DNA from: Candidatus Methylomirabilis sp.
Lineage (GTDB): Bacteria > Methylomirabilota > Methylomirabilia > Methylomirabilales > Methylomirabilaceae
Assembly: GCA_002634395.1 (NCBI GenBank)
Contig: NSJM01000010.1
Span: 1-52,955 of the forward strand
Direction of reading: 5' to 3'
Length of the DNA: 52,955 nucleotides
Position 1 is the first letter of the stretch; each line of letters begins with the position of its first letter. Below, one piece after another: positions 43,857-52,542 of this stretch. Position numbers and translations under genes: made by a program. The notes under the pieces were generated by a model. That model was not told the DNA's origin. It did not search any database and saw only the letters and a list, made by a program, of their open reading frames with translations.

Positions 43857-45314
43857 CTACGGGCGGTACACTGGAAAGGCGATCAGGAAGGTCGTCCCCA
43901 CGCCCGGCTCGCTCTTCACCTCGATAGTCCCCCCGTGATCCTTCACGATCCCGTAGACCACTGAGAGCCCCAGGCCGGTTCCCTTCCCGACCTTCTTGGT
44001 CGTAAAGAACGGGTCGAAGACCCGAGCGAGGCTCTCAGGAGGGATGCCGCATCCGGTATCTTCTACGCGCACCTCAATCACGTCTTTATGGGCCTCAGCC
44101 GCCACCCGTACGTCTCCGCCAGCCGGCATGGCGTCAAGAGCATTGAGCAGGAGATTGACGAAGACCTGCTGAAGTAAGTCGGGATCAGCAGCAACGCTGG
44201 GAAGGTCTGCGGGAAGCTTCAGATCAACACGGATCCCTCCCATGGTCAACTCGTGGTCCAGCAGCGCCATGACATTCGAGAGGATGTTCGGCAACGGCGT
44301 AGGGGCGATGTGGGGCGGGTGAACTCTGGCATACCCGAGGAGCTGCTCGACGGTTCGCCTGATCCGCCCAATCTGCTCAACAATGATCTGCAGGCTCTTT
44401 GATCTGCGATCACCCCCCGAAAGCTCCGGGAGCAGATACTCCGCCCTTCCGGAGATGACATTCAGAGGCGTCCCGATCTCGTGAGCCAGACCGGCGGCGA
44501 GCCGTCCTACCGCCGCCAGCTTCTCCGAATGCTGAAGCTGACGCTCCAACTCAAGCTTCTTGACCGTCTCCTCAAGGATCTGCTCCCTGGCCCGTTTCAG
44601 GTTTTCCGTCATCCGATTGAACTCGGCTGCCAATCGGCCCAATTCATCCCTCCGCGTAATCGGGATCCGTCGATCCAACTCCCCAGCCCCAATGGCGGCA
44701 GCTCCCTCAATCAGTGCTTGAATGGGCGTGGAGATGTTTCGCTTCGTGAGGTACCAGAACGCCATGGCGATCGCCACCATGATGGCAATCCCGGCTAAGA
44801 TAATCTCGTCCCGGCGGCGGCGATACGCTCCCTCGATCTGCGAGGTCAGGTACACGATCTCGATAACGGCAGGACCTCTGTTGATCAGTCGGATCGGGCG
44901 CAGGTAGTGGAGAGTCTGCTCCCCTTTCAACATATCAAAGAAGCTCTTCGGCTTTTTTTGCCGGATAGCCTCTTGGAACTCCATCCTGGTCGGCGTCGCC
45001 TCGATTCCTTCTTGATCTCCTCCAACAAGGGACGTACCGTCGGCCTGAAAGAGTGTCACGCGAGCGACTCCGGCGTATCCCTTCGCCTCCTCAAAGAGCT
45101 CTTGAACGTCCTCCCACTGGTCCCGGCGGACGGCGTTCCGGACGGCCACCTCCAATGTCCTGGCCATCACCCGAATCTCTCGCTCTCGCTGCTCAATCAG
45201 CGCGTCCCGCTCGGCGCTCAACTGTCGATAGAGATACAGGCTCGTCACGATCGCCGCCGCGATCGTCAGGGAGGTAACCAGCCTTGTCCCGATTCTCATG
45301 GAAAAATGCTTCAC
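43857..45314 (-). CDS. Orphan sensor histidine kinase with HAMP domain
   Basis: About 485 residues. Two membrane helices (LVTSLTIAAAIVTSLYLY; IILAGIAIMVAIAMAFWYLT) bracket a periplasmic sensor region of about 145 residues, followed by a HAMP linker (RNISTPIQALIEGAAAIGAG), a phospho-acceptor histidine in LAAGLAHEIGTPLNVISGRA, and a HATPase domain with N-box NLLLNALDAMP, G-boxes DTGCGIP and GTGLGLSVVYG. The preferred start is GTG 45314, which overlaps the otsB stop (GTGA); an ATG at 45338 lies inside otsB. No response regulator is adjacent. The nearest is the receiver at 39696. It shares an operon with the trehalose genes. Confidence 0.92.
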   Translation of the reverse strand: MKHFSMRIGTRLVTSLTIAAAIVTSLYLYRQLSAERDALIEQREREIRVMARTLEVAVRNAVRRDQWEDVQELFEEAKGYAGVARVTLFQADGTSLVGGDQEGIEATPTRMEFQEAIRQKKPKSFFDMLKGEQTLHYLRPIRLINRGPAVIEIVYLTSQIEGAYRRRRDEIILAGIAIMVAIAMAFWYLTKRNISTPIQALIEGAAAIGAGELDRRIPITRRDELGRLAAEFNRMTENLKRAREQILEETVKKLELERQLQHSEKLAAVGRLAAGLAHEIGTPLNVISGRAEYLLPELSGGDRRSKSLQIIVEQIGRIRRTVEQLLGYARVHPPHIAPTPLPNILSNVMALLDHELTMGGIRVDLKLPADLPSVAADPDLLQQVFVNLLLNALDAMPAGGDVRVAAEAHKDVIEVRVEDTGCGIPPESLARVFDPFFTTKKVGKGTGLGLSVVYGIVKDHGGTIEVKSEPGVGTTFLIAFPVYRP

Positions 45315-46096
45315 GGTTTGAAGGTTTCCGCCATCCATTGAAGGAACGCCATCACTTCCTTGACATCCCGCACGTAATAACGGGCCTTCGATCCCTCAAG
45401 GGCGCCGACCCGTATCGTGATGCCCTTGGCTAGTGCCCGAAAGGCATCTTCGTCAGTCCGATCGTCCCCGATGTAGATCGGCAGGACCGAGCGTCGGCGG
45501 ATGTGCTTCATCAACCACAGCGCGGCATGACCCTTTGTCCAGTTGAGCCTGGGGCGGAGTTCGATGACCTTCTTTCCGTGAAGAACTGTCAGTCCCGATG
45601 CGCGAACAAGGGGAAGCACGTCGCGCAGGAACATCGCCTTGAGATGCATCTCCAGCCTGGTCGGTACCAACCGGTAATGCAGGCTGACCGACAGGCCTTT
45701 GTCCTCGACAAGCACGCCAGGGATATCGGCCACCAGACTGGTGAGCTGAGACCGAATACGGGCGACGGCCTCCTGGAACGGCCGGGGTACGTTCACTCCG
45801 GCCTGCCGACCATCGTGCCAGATCTCCAGCCCGTGATTGCCGACATAGATTAGGTTTCGCACCCTGACCAGCCGTCGCAGCTCGTTGAGCCGTCGTCCGC
45901 TGATCACGGCGACCGTCATTCGAGGACGGCGCGAGAGCTCCCGGAGCACTGACCGGGTCGCCGCTGGCAGCGTCGCCTGCGCCGGGGAGGGCGCGATCCG
46001 CGTCAGGGTACCGTCGTAATCCAGGAGCAGCACGGTGTAACTACTGCTCAGTATTTCCGCCGCAACCGGCGGCCATTGGGACCACAGCCATTCCAT
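45311..46096 (-). CDS. otsB: Trehalose-6-phosphate phosphatase
   Basis: A 261-residue HAD phosphatase completing trehalose synthesis. All motifs are canonical: LLLDYDGTLTRIAP (motif I), VAVISGRRLNELR (motif II), LNWTKGHAALWLM (lysine of motif III) and YIGDDRTDEDAF (motif IV). It lies 14 bases after the trehalose-phosphate synthase stop and overlaps the start of the kinase gene, so the three form an operon. The gapless paralogue at 21414-22199 lacks part of motif IV, which makes this copy the likely functional enzyme for the OtsA product. Confidence 0.95.
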   Translation of the reverse strand: MEWLWSQWPPVAAEILSSSYTVLLLDYDGTLTRIAPSPAQATLPAATRSVLRELSRRPRMTVAVISGRRLNELRRLVRVRNLIYVGNHGLEIWHDGRQAGVNVPRPFQEAVARIRSQLTSLVADIPGVLVEDKGLSVSLHYRLVPTRLEMHLKAMFLRDVLPLVRASGLTVLHGKKVIELRPRLNWTKGHAALWLMKHIRRRSVLPIYIGDDRTDEDAFRALAKGITIRVGALEGSKARYYVRDVKEVMAFLQWMAETFKP

Positions 46097-46110
46097 CGGG
46101 GCGTATCAGG

Positions 46111-48366
46111 TCAGGTCACTGAGACCTGCGACTCCTCCACACGAACCTGAACGAGCTCAGTCATCAGATCGGCAGCCCATCGATACACGTTGCGCTCCCT
46201 CACCACCTCACGCATTCGCCGCATGCGAACAGTCTGCTCTTCCTTGGTCATGTTCACAGCCGCATAGATGGCGTCTGCCAGCTCTTCAATGTCGTAGGGG
46301 TTGACGATAAGGGCATCACGCAGTTCGCGAGAGGCCCCAGTAAATCGACTCAATATCAGGACGCCTTGTTCATCCTCCCGAGCCGCCACGAACTCCTTCG
46401 CCACAAGGTTCATCCCATCGTGGAGCGATGTCACCAGGCAAGCATCGGCCGCTTTGTAGAATAGCCGGATCGCCTGGCCGGTGTGGTGCCGTTTCAGGAG
46501 AAGAATGGGTTTCCAGTCGCCATTCTGGAAGCGCCAGTTGATGCGATCCGACTCGGCCTCGATGGCGGCAATCAGGTCCTGATACTGCTTGATGTGGGTG
46601 CGACTCGGCGCCCCAAGCTCCACGAAGGTAAACTCCCCCTGGAACCTCGGGTATTTCTCCAAAAATCGCTCGATGCCTCGTAGGCGTTCGAGCAGTCCTT
46701 TGGTGTAGTCGAGGCGGTCGACGCCTACGGCAAGATAGGTTGGCCGGACGCCGAATTGCATGAGCAGCGCGTCCTTGCCCTGTGGCTCCACGGTGCCTTC
46801 GCCCGGCGCCGCTGTGCCATCGGGGAAAGCGATGCTGATTGGGAAGGGTTTGACATACGTCGTAGAGTTGCCACGCCTGACGGCAAAGTGCTCCCACTCG
46901 ATGCGTGATTCCAGCACTCGGTCTACCGTTTCCAGGAAATTGTTGCAATGGAACTGAATGTGAAACCCAATCAGGTCTGCACCCAGCATCCCATGGAGCA
47001 GCTCGCGCTGCCACGGACAGATGCCGAACGATTCGGGATTGGGCCATGGGATATGCCAGAAGAGCCCCACGCGCGCATCAGGTCGCCTTTCCTTGATCAG
47101 CCGGGGCAGGAGGGCAAAGTGATAATCCTGAATGAGCACGCACGGCTCTTCAACGCCTTCAAGCTCCGCCAACGCGACCTGCGCAAACTTGTCGTTCACA
47201 TCTCGATAGTATTGCCAGTCGTCTGCCTGAAAGACGGGCCGGGTGTGGGCAATGTGACAGAGGGGCCAGAGTCCTTCATTGGCAAACCCATAGTAGTACC
47301 CCTGTTCTTCCGCCTTCGTCAGCCACACTCTCCTCAGGATGTATTTCGGGTCTGCGGGAGGGACCCTGAGCCTGTCTGCGTCATCCACAACCAGGCTATC
47401 GGCGTCACCGCTCCCATGGGCGATCCATGTGCCTTCACAGGCGGCCAGCACAGGCTCTAGTGCGGACACCAAGCCGCTCGCCGGAACAACGCATTCGACC
47501 TGCTTCCCCCTTTTGACATGGATGTAAGGCTCGCGGTTGGAGATAACGAAAATCGACCTCCCTTGGAGTGTGATCCGCAAATGTTCCTTCAGTGATGTCG
47601 GCGCCCAAAGAGAGTTCCCTGCTTGCCCGAACCTGGTGTCCTCGGCAGCGGCCTTCGCGGCCGAGAGGCTCTTGGCCAATTGCGTGACCTCGGCCGCCAG
47701 CGGGTTCAAGAGGTCTTTACTGGGGAGTGATGAGGAATCATTCACCTCCCCTTTGCGCAATCGCTTGATCCATTCTGTCATTCTTGCGAGGGGCCTGACC
47801 AGGGTCAATTGCACAACGAACAGTGTCGTCAACGAGATCAGGAGGGCCTGGACCAAAAATCGTATGAAATTGTGCTGCCAGATCTGGTCGAGACGGTGCT
47901 GGATGTAGCTCGCATCATGGAAGAGCACAAGAGCTCCGGCGACCTGCGCCTCAGGGCGAAGCGGCACAACGAATACATACATCAGCTTATCACCGATGGT
48001 GATCACATCGCTCATTTCGCGATCTGCAGTTATTGCCTCGATCACGCGCTTTGGAGGCGTTGCAACATGGGCGGCGAGCGTGTGCGTAACGGCCAGAGGG
48101 AGCCCCTTCATATCGTAGACAGCTACGCCGGCGAGCCGTTCCCGGTTTCCGAACTTCTCGACAATCCGTTGAAGCCGCGCTGATTGACCTTGCCCAACCA
48201 GGGGCTCGACGGTCTCCCCCAGGCTTTCGGCCAACAGCGATGTCCGGCGCTCAAGATCGCTTGTCTGCCTCAGCTTTTCCTGACGCACCTGCAGCAGAGT
48301 AAAGGCCAGCACGATCACGCTCACGACCGTCACGATTGCGAGCACCAGCCGCAGAGTAATCCGCAT
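46111..48366 (-). CDS. otsA: Membrane sensor-HAMP-trehalose-6-phosphate synthase fusion
   Basis: A 751-residue protein. Residues 7-26 and 168-189 are membrane helices around a periplasmic domain of about 140 residues ([40 protein letters not shown]), followed by a HAMP-like linker (about 190-240), the standard input half of a sensor kinase. From about 270 it is a GT20 synthase: [76 protein letters not shown] and [13 protein letters not shown]. It should make trehalose-6-phosphate from UDP-glucose and glucose-6-phosphate at the inner membrane, with activity possibly set by an external signal. Glucosylglycerol-phosphate synthesis is the alternative. otsB follows. Confidence 0.92.
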   Translation of the reverse strand: MRITLRLVLAIVTVVSVIVLAFTLLQVRQEKLRQTSDLERRTSLLAESLGETVEPLVGQGQSARLQRIVEKFGNRERLAGVAVYDMKGLPLAVTHTLAAHVATPPKRVIEAITADREMSDVITIGDKLMYVFVVPLRPEAQVAGALVLFHDASYIQHRLDQIWQHNFIRFLVQALLISLTTLFVVQLTLVRPLARMTEWIKRLRKGEVNDSSSLPSKDLLNPLAAEVTQLAKSLSAAKAAAEDTRFGQAGNSLWAPTSLKEHLRITLQGRSIFVISNREPYIHVKRGKQVECVVPASGLVSALEPVLAACEGTWIAHGSGDADSLVVDDADRLRVPPADPKYILRRVWLTKAEEQGYYYGFANEGLWPLCHIAHTRPVFQADDWQYYRDVNDKFAQVALAELEGVEEPCVLIQDYHFALLPRLIKERRPDARVGLFWHIPWPNPESFGICPWQRELLHGMLGADLIGFHIQFHCNNFLETVDRVLESRIEWEHFAVRRGNSTTYVKPFPISIAFPDGTAAPGEGTVEPQGKDALLMQFGVRPTYLAVGVDRLDYTKGLLERLRGIERFLEKYPRFQGEFTFVELGAPSRTHIKQYQDLIAAIEAESDRINWRFQNGDWKPILLLKRHHTGQAIRLFYKAADACLVTSLHDGMNLVAKEFVAAREDEQGVLILSRFTGASRELRDALIVNPYDIEELADAIYAAVNMTKEEQTVRMRRMREVVRERNVYRWAADLMTELVQVRVEESQVSVT

Positions 48367-48387
48367 TTGCCCGTCCTCTCGCCCCGA

Positions 48388-48522
48388 TCAGTTCATTTGC
48401 TTGAGCAAGACCAGTGTTATCAGACCCGCCAGTTCCTTTTCGGTCTCTGCTTTCAGCTCAAGTATCTGGCGTTGCTCGATGCAACAGAAAAACTCGAAGG
48501 ATGCCTGTGCACGCTCAAGCAT
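48388..48522 (-). CDS. Possible 44-residue protein upstream of otsA
   Basis: A short frame from ATG 48522 to TGA 48388 reads MLERAQASFEFFCCIEQRQI and ends LITLVLLKQMN; the middle is charged and helical (LELKAETEKELAGL). A G-rich stretch (GGGTGGGA) precedes the ATG at about the right distance. It ends 21 bases before the otsA start on the same strand, so it could be a small leader gene of the trehalose operon. There is no family match and chance is a real possibility. Confidence 0.3.
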   Translation of the reverse strand: MLERAQASFEFFCCIEQRQILELKAETEKELAGLITLVLLKQMN

Positions 48523-48648
48523 TCATCCCACCCCAGGTCTCCCTTTTGGGGCCTTATTGGATACTAGGGGGTCAGGCCTCTCACCACTCCGACACTTTTG
48601 GGAGAAGAGCCTGAAATATGTTACTTATTTAGCTGCAAATCCTGATGA

Positions 48649-49521
48649 CTAACCGTCTTTCTCCTTTCTCCCCCTGCTCTCCTGTGGCCCACCTACGCCA
48701 ATAAATGGCACAGCCCCAGCGCCTGTAACCTGGGGAAGTATGCCATTCCATTTTTCTATAGCCCTGAGATTGGCCTCTATCTTTCTAAGTTCTATAAGAT
48801 CCGGTGAAATATTTGCTTTTTGCAGCCTCAAGGCCTCTGCCTCTGCCTTGGCTGCTGCAATCGTCTGCTCTGCCTCTACCTTTATCCTATCCAGGTCTCT
48901 CTTTGCCTTTAGTGCAAGCTGTTCTGCTGTCTGCTTTGCCTCAATAGCCTCAGTAAAGACTCGTGAGAAGCTGAATGTGACGATAGAAAACGCATCCACT
49001 ACGATGTTATACGCCAGGAGTCTTTCGGAAAGAGCCGCTCTTATTGCCTCGCTTACCGCCGGCCTTTTTGTGATAAGCTCTTCCGCTGTATATCTGGCCG
49101 ACACAGCTTTCATTACCTCTTGTATTGCAGGGTCTATAATACGCTCCTTGAACTGGATCCCAAGAGTTTGATAGACAACATTTGCCTTATCAGGGAGGAT
49201 ATGATAATTGAGCGCAACCGCTAAAGTCACATCCTGAAGATCAGCCGATGCAGATGCAGCATCAGTCACTGCCTTCTGAACCTTGACATCCATTGGGATA
49301 ATTCGTTGCATGATAGGTATTCTGAAATGCAGTCCTTCTCCAAGCACATTCTCCTGAACAGCGCCAAAATTAAGGACAACCCCTCTTTCACCTGCACCAA
49401 TCTGAATCCATGGATGTAAAATCAGAAAACCGACCAGAATTGCGACAAAAATCAGCACTGGCATCCCTTTCATCAGTGCAGACCGCATATCCTCCTTGGT
49501 TAGATAATCGTTCTCAGCCAT
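48649..49521 (-). CDS. Prohibitin/SPFH-domain membrane protein
   Basis: A 290-residue protein with one N-terminal membrane helix (VLIFVAILVGFLILHPWI) and a complete prohibitin (PHB/SPFH) domain: IGAGERGVVLNFGAV, LGEGLHFRIPIMQRIIPMDV, ALNYHILPDKANVVYQTLG. A coiled coil (EAKQTAEQLALKAKRDLDRI) and the short LRAIEKWNGILPQVT end segment follow. Such proteins form membrane scaffolds, often with proteases. The DNA is clearly lower in GC than its neighbours and uses different third-base choices, so it may have been acquired. It follows the MscS gene by 21 bases. Confidence 0.92.
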   Translation of the reverse strand: MAENDYLTKEDMRSALMKGMPVLIFVAILVGFLILHPWIQIGAGERGVVLNFGAVQENVLGEGLHFRIPIMQRIIPMDVKVQKAVTDAASASADLQDVTLAVALNYHILPDKANVVYQTLGIQFKERIIDPAIQEVMKAVSARYTAEELITKRPAVSEAIRAALSERLLAYNIVVDAFSIVTFSFSRVFTEAIEAKQTAEQLALKAKRDLDRIKVEAEQTIAAAKAEAEALRLQKANISPDLIELRKIEANLRAIEKWNGILPQVTGAGAVPFIGVGGPQESRGRKEKDG

Positions 49522-49542
49522 TATATTTCCCCCCTTTCGGTT

Positions 49543-50643
49543 TTACTCAGCATGGACATCTCTCGTCGTTGCGGTGTCTGTACCAACAGCAGGCGGTACC
49601 TCGATAGCCGCCGTATGGACGTGGACCACTCGCTGTGGGAAGGGGATCTCGATCCCCTCCTTCTGAAAGCGGGCAAATATTCGTTTTCGCAGCTCATGCT
49701 GAACCAGGTACTGGTCTACAAACTCACTGATCTGTACAATCAAAGTGAAATCAAGCGACGACTCGCCGAACCCGGGAATGAACCGAACGAAGGGGGCGGG
49801 TTCGGCCAGCAACCCTTGAACCTCACCGACGGCTCTCGTAGCCTCCTCAACCAGGATCGCTTCGACCTGAGTAGGGTCGCTCCCATAGCCCACGCTGATC
49901 GGGATGAGGACCGACATCCGCTTCTCCGGTAGGTGGTAGTTAACCACGATGCTTTCAGCCAGCTTGGCGTTCGGCACAATGACCATGTTGTTGGGCAACA
50001 TACGGATTCGCGTGGTCTGCCAGCCGATATCGACCACGTACCCCTCCTGGCTCGACTCCAACTTGATATAATCACCAACGCGAACCGGTTTTTCCACCAG
50101 GATGTGGATTCCGGCAAACAGGTTCGTCAGCGAACCCTGAAGCGCGAGGGCCACGGCCAGGCCGCCGACACCCAGGGCTGTGAGAATGGGGGTAATCGAT
50201 ATCCCGAGCGTGCTCAGCAGGACGAGGGCGCCGCACAGGTAGACGACGCCTTTCACCAGCGCGGTAGCAAGCCCTGTTGCAGCAATCGCAAGACCCAGAC
50301 GGTCGGCATAGGAAACGACGGATGCAGCCAGGAACCGACCGACGGCGATGGTCACAGAAAGGATCAGTACGATCACCAATGCATCATTGATGAGTTGACC
50401 GATCCTGGTCGGCATAGCGGGGGCCACAATCAGGCCGATATAGACGCCCAGCACGAGACACCAGAGCAGTGAGGGAAGTCGGAATGCCGAGAGCGCCAGG
50501 TCGTCGAGCTTGCCCTCAGTTGTGTGGGCCAATCTGGTGAGCGCGCGCAGGCCGATCCGCCTCAGCCAAAGCAACCAGGCGCTCGCCAGAAGCCCTACAG
50601 CAACCGCAATCAGCAACTCCACAATAATATTCCGTTCGACCAC
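49543..50643 (-). CDS. MscS-family mechanosensitive ion channel
   Basis: A 366-residue channel with about four N-terminal helices, then the pore helix and hinge (ILTALGVGGLAVALALQGSL followed by TNLFAGIHILVEKPVRVGDY), the beta domain (DIGWQTTRIRMLPNNMVIVP) and a C-terminal alpha-beta part (GYGSDPTQVEAILVEEATRA). It opens under membrane tension and would vent osmolytes on down-shock. The start is GTG with GGAGG upstream. Along with the CmpX-like protein at 34157 it makes two tension-related membrane proteins in the island. Confidence 0.93.
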   Translation of the reverse strand: MVERNIIVELLIAVAVGLLASAWLLWLRRIGLRALTRLAHTTEGKLDDLALSAFRLPSLLWCLVLGVYIGLIVAPAMPTRIGQLINDALVIVLILSVTIAVGRFLAASVVSYADRLGLAIAATGLATALVKGVVYLCGALVLLSTLGISITPILTALGVGGLAVALALQGSLTNLFAGIHILVEKPVRVGDYIKLESSQEGYVVDIGWQTTRIRMLPNNMVIVPNAKLAESIVVNYHLPEKRMSVLIPISVGYGSDPTQVEAILVEEATRAVGEVQGLLAEPAPFVRFIPGFGESSLDFTLIVQISEFVDQYLVQHELRKRIFARFQKEGIEIPFPQRVVHVHTAAIEVPPAVGTDTATTRDVHAE

Positions 50644-50748
50644 CCCCTCACCTCCAGTCTTCCCGAAGCACTCAGTGGCTTTTCTGCTGAACTTCTATAA
50701 CTAAATACTTGCTTTTTCCGCTTGGCATCTGGAACCCGGACACTCTTG

Positions 50749-51378
50749 TTAATGCCTATGCTCTCTAGCGGTCAGGCTCTTCATGTAGGCCACCAAATCG
50801 ATGAGTTGCTGGACCGTCATGGAGTCGTTGTAGCTTGGCATCTTGGATGTGCCATCAGCACCAAGATACCCTTCTTGTTCAGCCTTGTGGTGCTTGATCC
50901 GCCAAGCTACGGAGGCATTCGGATCGATGATCGTCTCGACGAAATACTCCGCAGAGTGCATCGCCCCCATCCCCGAGAGGGCAGGCCCCACATCCCCCTG
51001 TTCGGCTTCGGGCGTGGGAAAGTCCTCACCAACAACCTCATGGCACTTGAAGCATTCAAGGTCGGCGAAGACTTGCCGCCCGGCGTGATGATCTCCGGTC
51101 GGTATGGCAAATCGCCACCGTGGGGGGATGGCAAGACGAGGCTGTGGCCTCACCGGACTTTTCTGTGGCATGAACTCCGGCGGAGGCGCCACCAGCCGAT
51201 GACGGTGATGTCCACCTTCTTTGGGAGGCACATCACTCCACCCGTTCAGGACTGAGACCAATAGAAGACTACACGTCAGAACAACGCCCCTGAGCCATAC
51301 CCCACTCTTCAGAGGAGCGTGCCATTGGAGCCTAGCCGTTCGCGCCTTGCGCCTCACCTCTCTCCCCATTATCCGCAA
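50749..51378 (-). CDS. Monohaem c-type cytochrome
   Basis: A 209-residue exported cytochrome c. A basic N-terminus precedes the signal helix (GVVLTCSLLLVSVLNGW), a histidine/proline-rich linker follows, and a single haem site CFKCH appears at about residue 110 in AGRQVFADLECFKCHEVVG. DVGPALSGMGAMHSAEYFVE and KMPSYNDSMT, with methionine as probable sixth ligand, complete a class-I fold. AAGGAG sits seven bases before a TTG at 51378, which I take as the start. It lies downstream of the TetR-type regulator on the same strand (184-base gap). Confidence 0.87.
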   Translation of the reverse strand: MRIMGREVRRKARTARLQWHAPLKSGVWLRGVVLTCSLLLVSVLNGWSDVPPKEGGHHRHRLVAPPPEFMPQKSPVRPQPRLAIPPRWRFAIPTGDHHAGRQVFADLECFKCHEVVGEDFPTPEAEQGDVGPALSGMGAMHSAEYFVETIIDPNASVAWRIKHHKAEQEGYLGADGTSKMPSYNDSMTVQQLIDLVAYMKSLTAREHRH

Positions 51379-51562
51379 TGTTTCGCTCCTTTTCGTTCTC
51401 GACGATATCCTCTCGTTATGAGGACCTCTTTACGAAATATAGATCCATATCGTGCCTCTCCATTGCTCAATCGACCGCTCGATGGCGAACTGACCCCCCC
51501 GATAAGTCGGCTCACGTAATGCGCCACCCCTCGCTCGGGGTCCATGTCTTTTGTTGATCGTC

Positions 51563-52186
51563 TCATAGCATCGCCTGACCATTTCCCACCATCCCTTCGA
51601 GGAAAAGGCGGGTCGGCACCTCCAGGTCCGCGGCCCCATGCTTCTTTAACCCAAGAATCATCCGATAAGACAGATAACCGGTCACCAAGCCGGCCATTAC
51701 CAAGGCTATTTGCATCAGTCTCACCCGGGAGTAGCGCCTTCGATCTAATGAGGCTCCAAGCTCCGCGACAAGGAACCGGATGTACCGGGTGTACTCCTTT
51801 TGAAGCGAACGCCCTTCGGGTACTTGTAATTTAAGCATACCTCGGACCTGGTGAAACAGGATCAGAAGGTCCGGCCGCCCATCGAAAAATCGAAACTGGG
51901 CCAGCAAAAGGCGCTTCACCCGCTCTTTTTCGATCCCAGCCGACCGACCCTCACGTCGGCATCGGGCCAACAGTGCATTCACCCCATCGTGCAGGAGATG
52001 ATGAATGATCGCAGCTTTGGAAGGGAAGTGTTGATAGAAGGTTCCCTTCCCGACGTCGGCCGCCTCCGTAATATCCTCCACCGTGACATCATAGATCCCA
52101 TGCGTAGCGAACAACGCCAGTGCTGTACTGACGAGCCTCTCTCGCGTCGCCGCCCTTCGGCGCTCCACTCGCCGTTCGACCGCCAC
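51563..52186 (-). CDS. TetR/AcrR-family transcriptional regulator
   Basis: A 207-residue regulator. The N-terminal helix-turn-helix reads RLVSTALALFATHGIYDVTV then DITEAADVGKGTFYQHFPSK, the family signature. The C-terminal ligand domain is helical and not recognisable further. The start is GTG 52186 with AGGAGG five bases upstream. Palindromic sequences at 52208-52249 lie at its promoter, so it is likely autoregulated; it may also control the cytochrome gene downstream. Confidence 0.92.
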   Translation of the reverse strand: MAVERRVERRRAATRERLVSTALALFATHGIYDVTVEDITEAADVGKGTFYQHFPSKAAIIHHLLHDGVNALLARCRREGRSAGIEKERVKRLLLAQFRFFDGRPDLLILFHQVRGMLKLQVPEGRSLQKEYTRYIRFLVAELGASLDRRRYSRVRLMQIALVMAGLVTGYLSYRMILGLKKHGAADLEVPTRLFLEGMVGNGQAML

Positions 52187-52207
52187 ATTTCCCTCCTTTT
52201 ATGGACT

Positions 52208-52249
52208 ATTATTGACTCATCGGTCATTTACGACTTTATAGTCAATAAT
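52208..52249. promoter_or_regulatory. Palindromic operator candidates upstream of the TetR gene
   Basis: ATTATTGACT at 52208-52217 and its exact reverse complement AGTCAATAAT at 52240-52249 are centred 32 bp apart (about three turns). Inside, TGACTCATCGGTCA (52213-52226) is itself an imperfect palindrome of the TGAC-N6-GTCA form common for TetR-family operators, and GACTTTATAGTC (52232-52243) is a second one. The whole lies 22 bases upstream of the regulator's start codon. Confidence 0.65.
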
Positions 52250-52413
52250 ATTGCGCAGTCGTTACGGGCTGTCAAGGTTGAGTTGTGTCGTCGATCCTCT
52301 GGTGGATGCCGTGATTCCTCCGAACCCCCCACCGAGGGGGACAGGGAGGCGACGAAGGTGCATTTCCCTGCGTCGTGGTGTGCCAGTGGTACATGGGTGT
52401 TCCTTTGTCACCA

Positions 52414-52542
52414 AATAAAAAGCCGCCATCCGCGTGAAGCGGATGGCGGCCCGACCACCCCTTTATCCTCCGAAAATAGCTGGCCGCTACTTCCGGACCC
52501 CTCTGGAAGAATCCGTCACAATGTTATATTTGTTATATCATG
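52414..52542 (-). ncRNA. Structured RNA with intrinsic terminator, copy B
   Basis: The same layout as copy A at 14417-14529. On the minus strand: CATGATATAA box (reverse of 52533-52542), hairpin arms TCCGGAAGTAGC and GCTATTTTCGGA (12 pairs, two of them G-U), conserved GGTGGTCGGG, then a perfect 12-bp terminator stem (52422-52433 with 52439-52450) and TTTTTATTT. It lies about 230 bases upstream of the TetR gene and points toward it. The promoter box, both hairpins and the linker are conserved, while loops differ, as expected of a real RNA. Confidence 0.7.
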
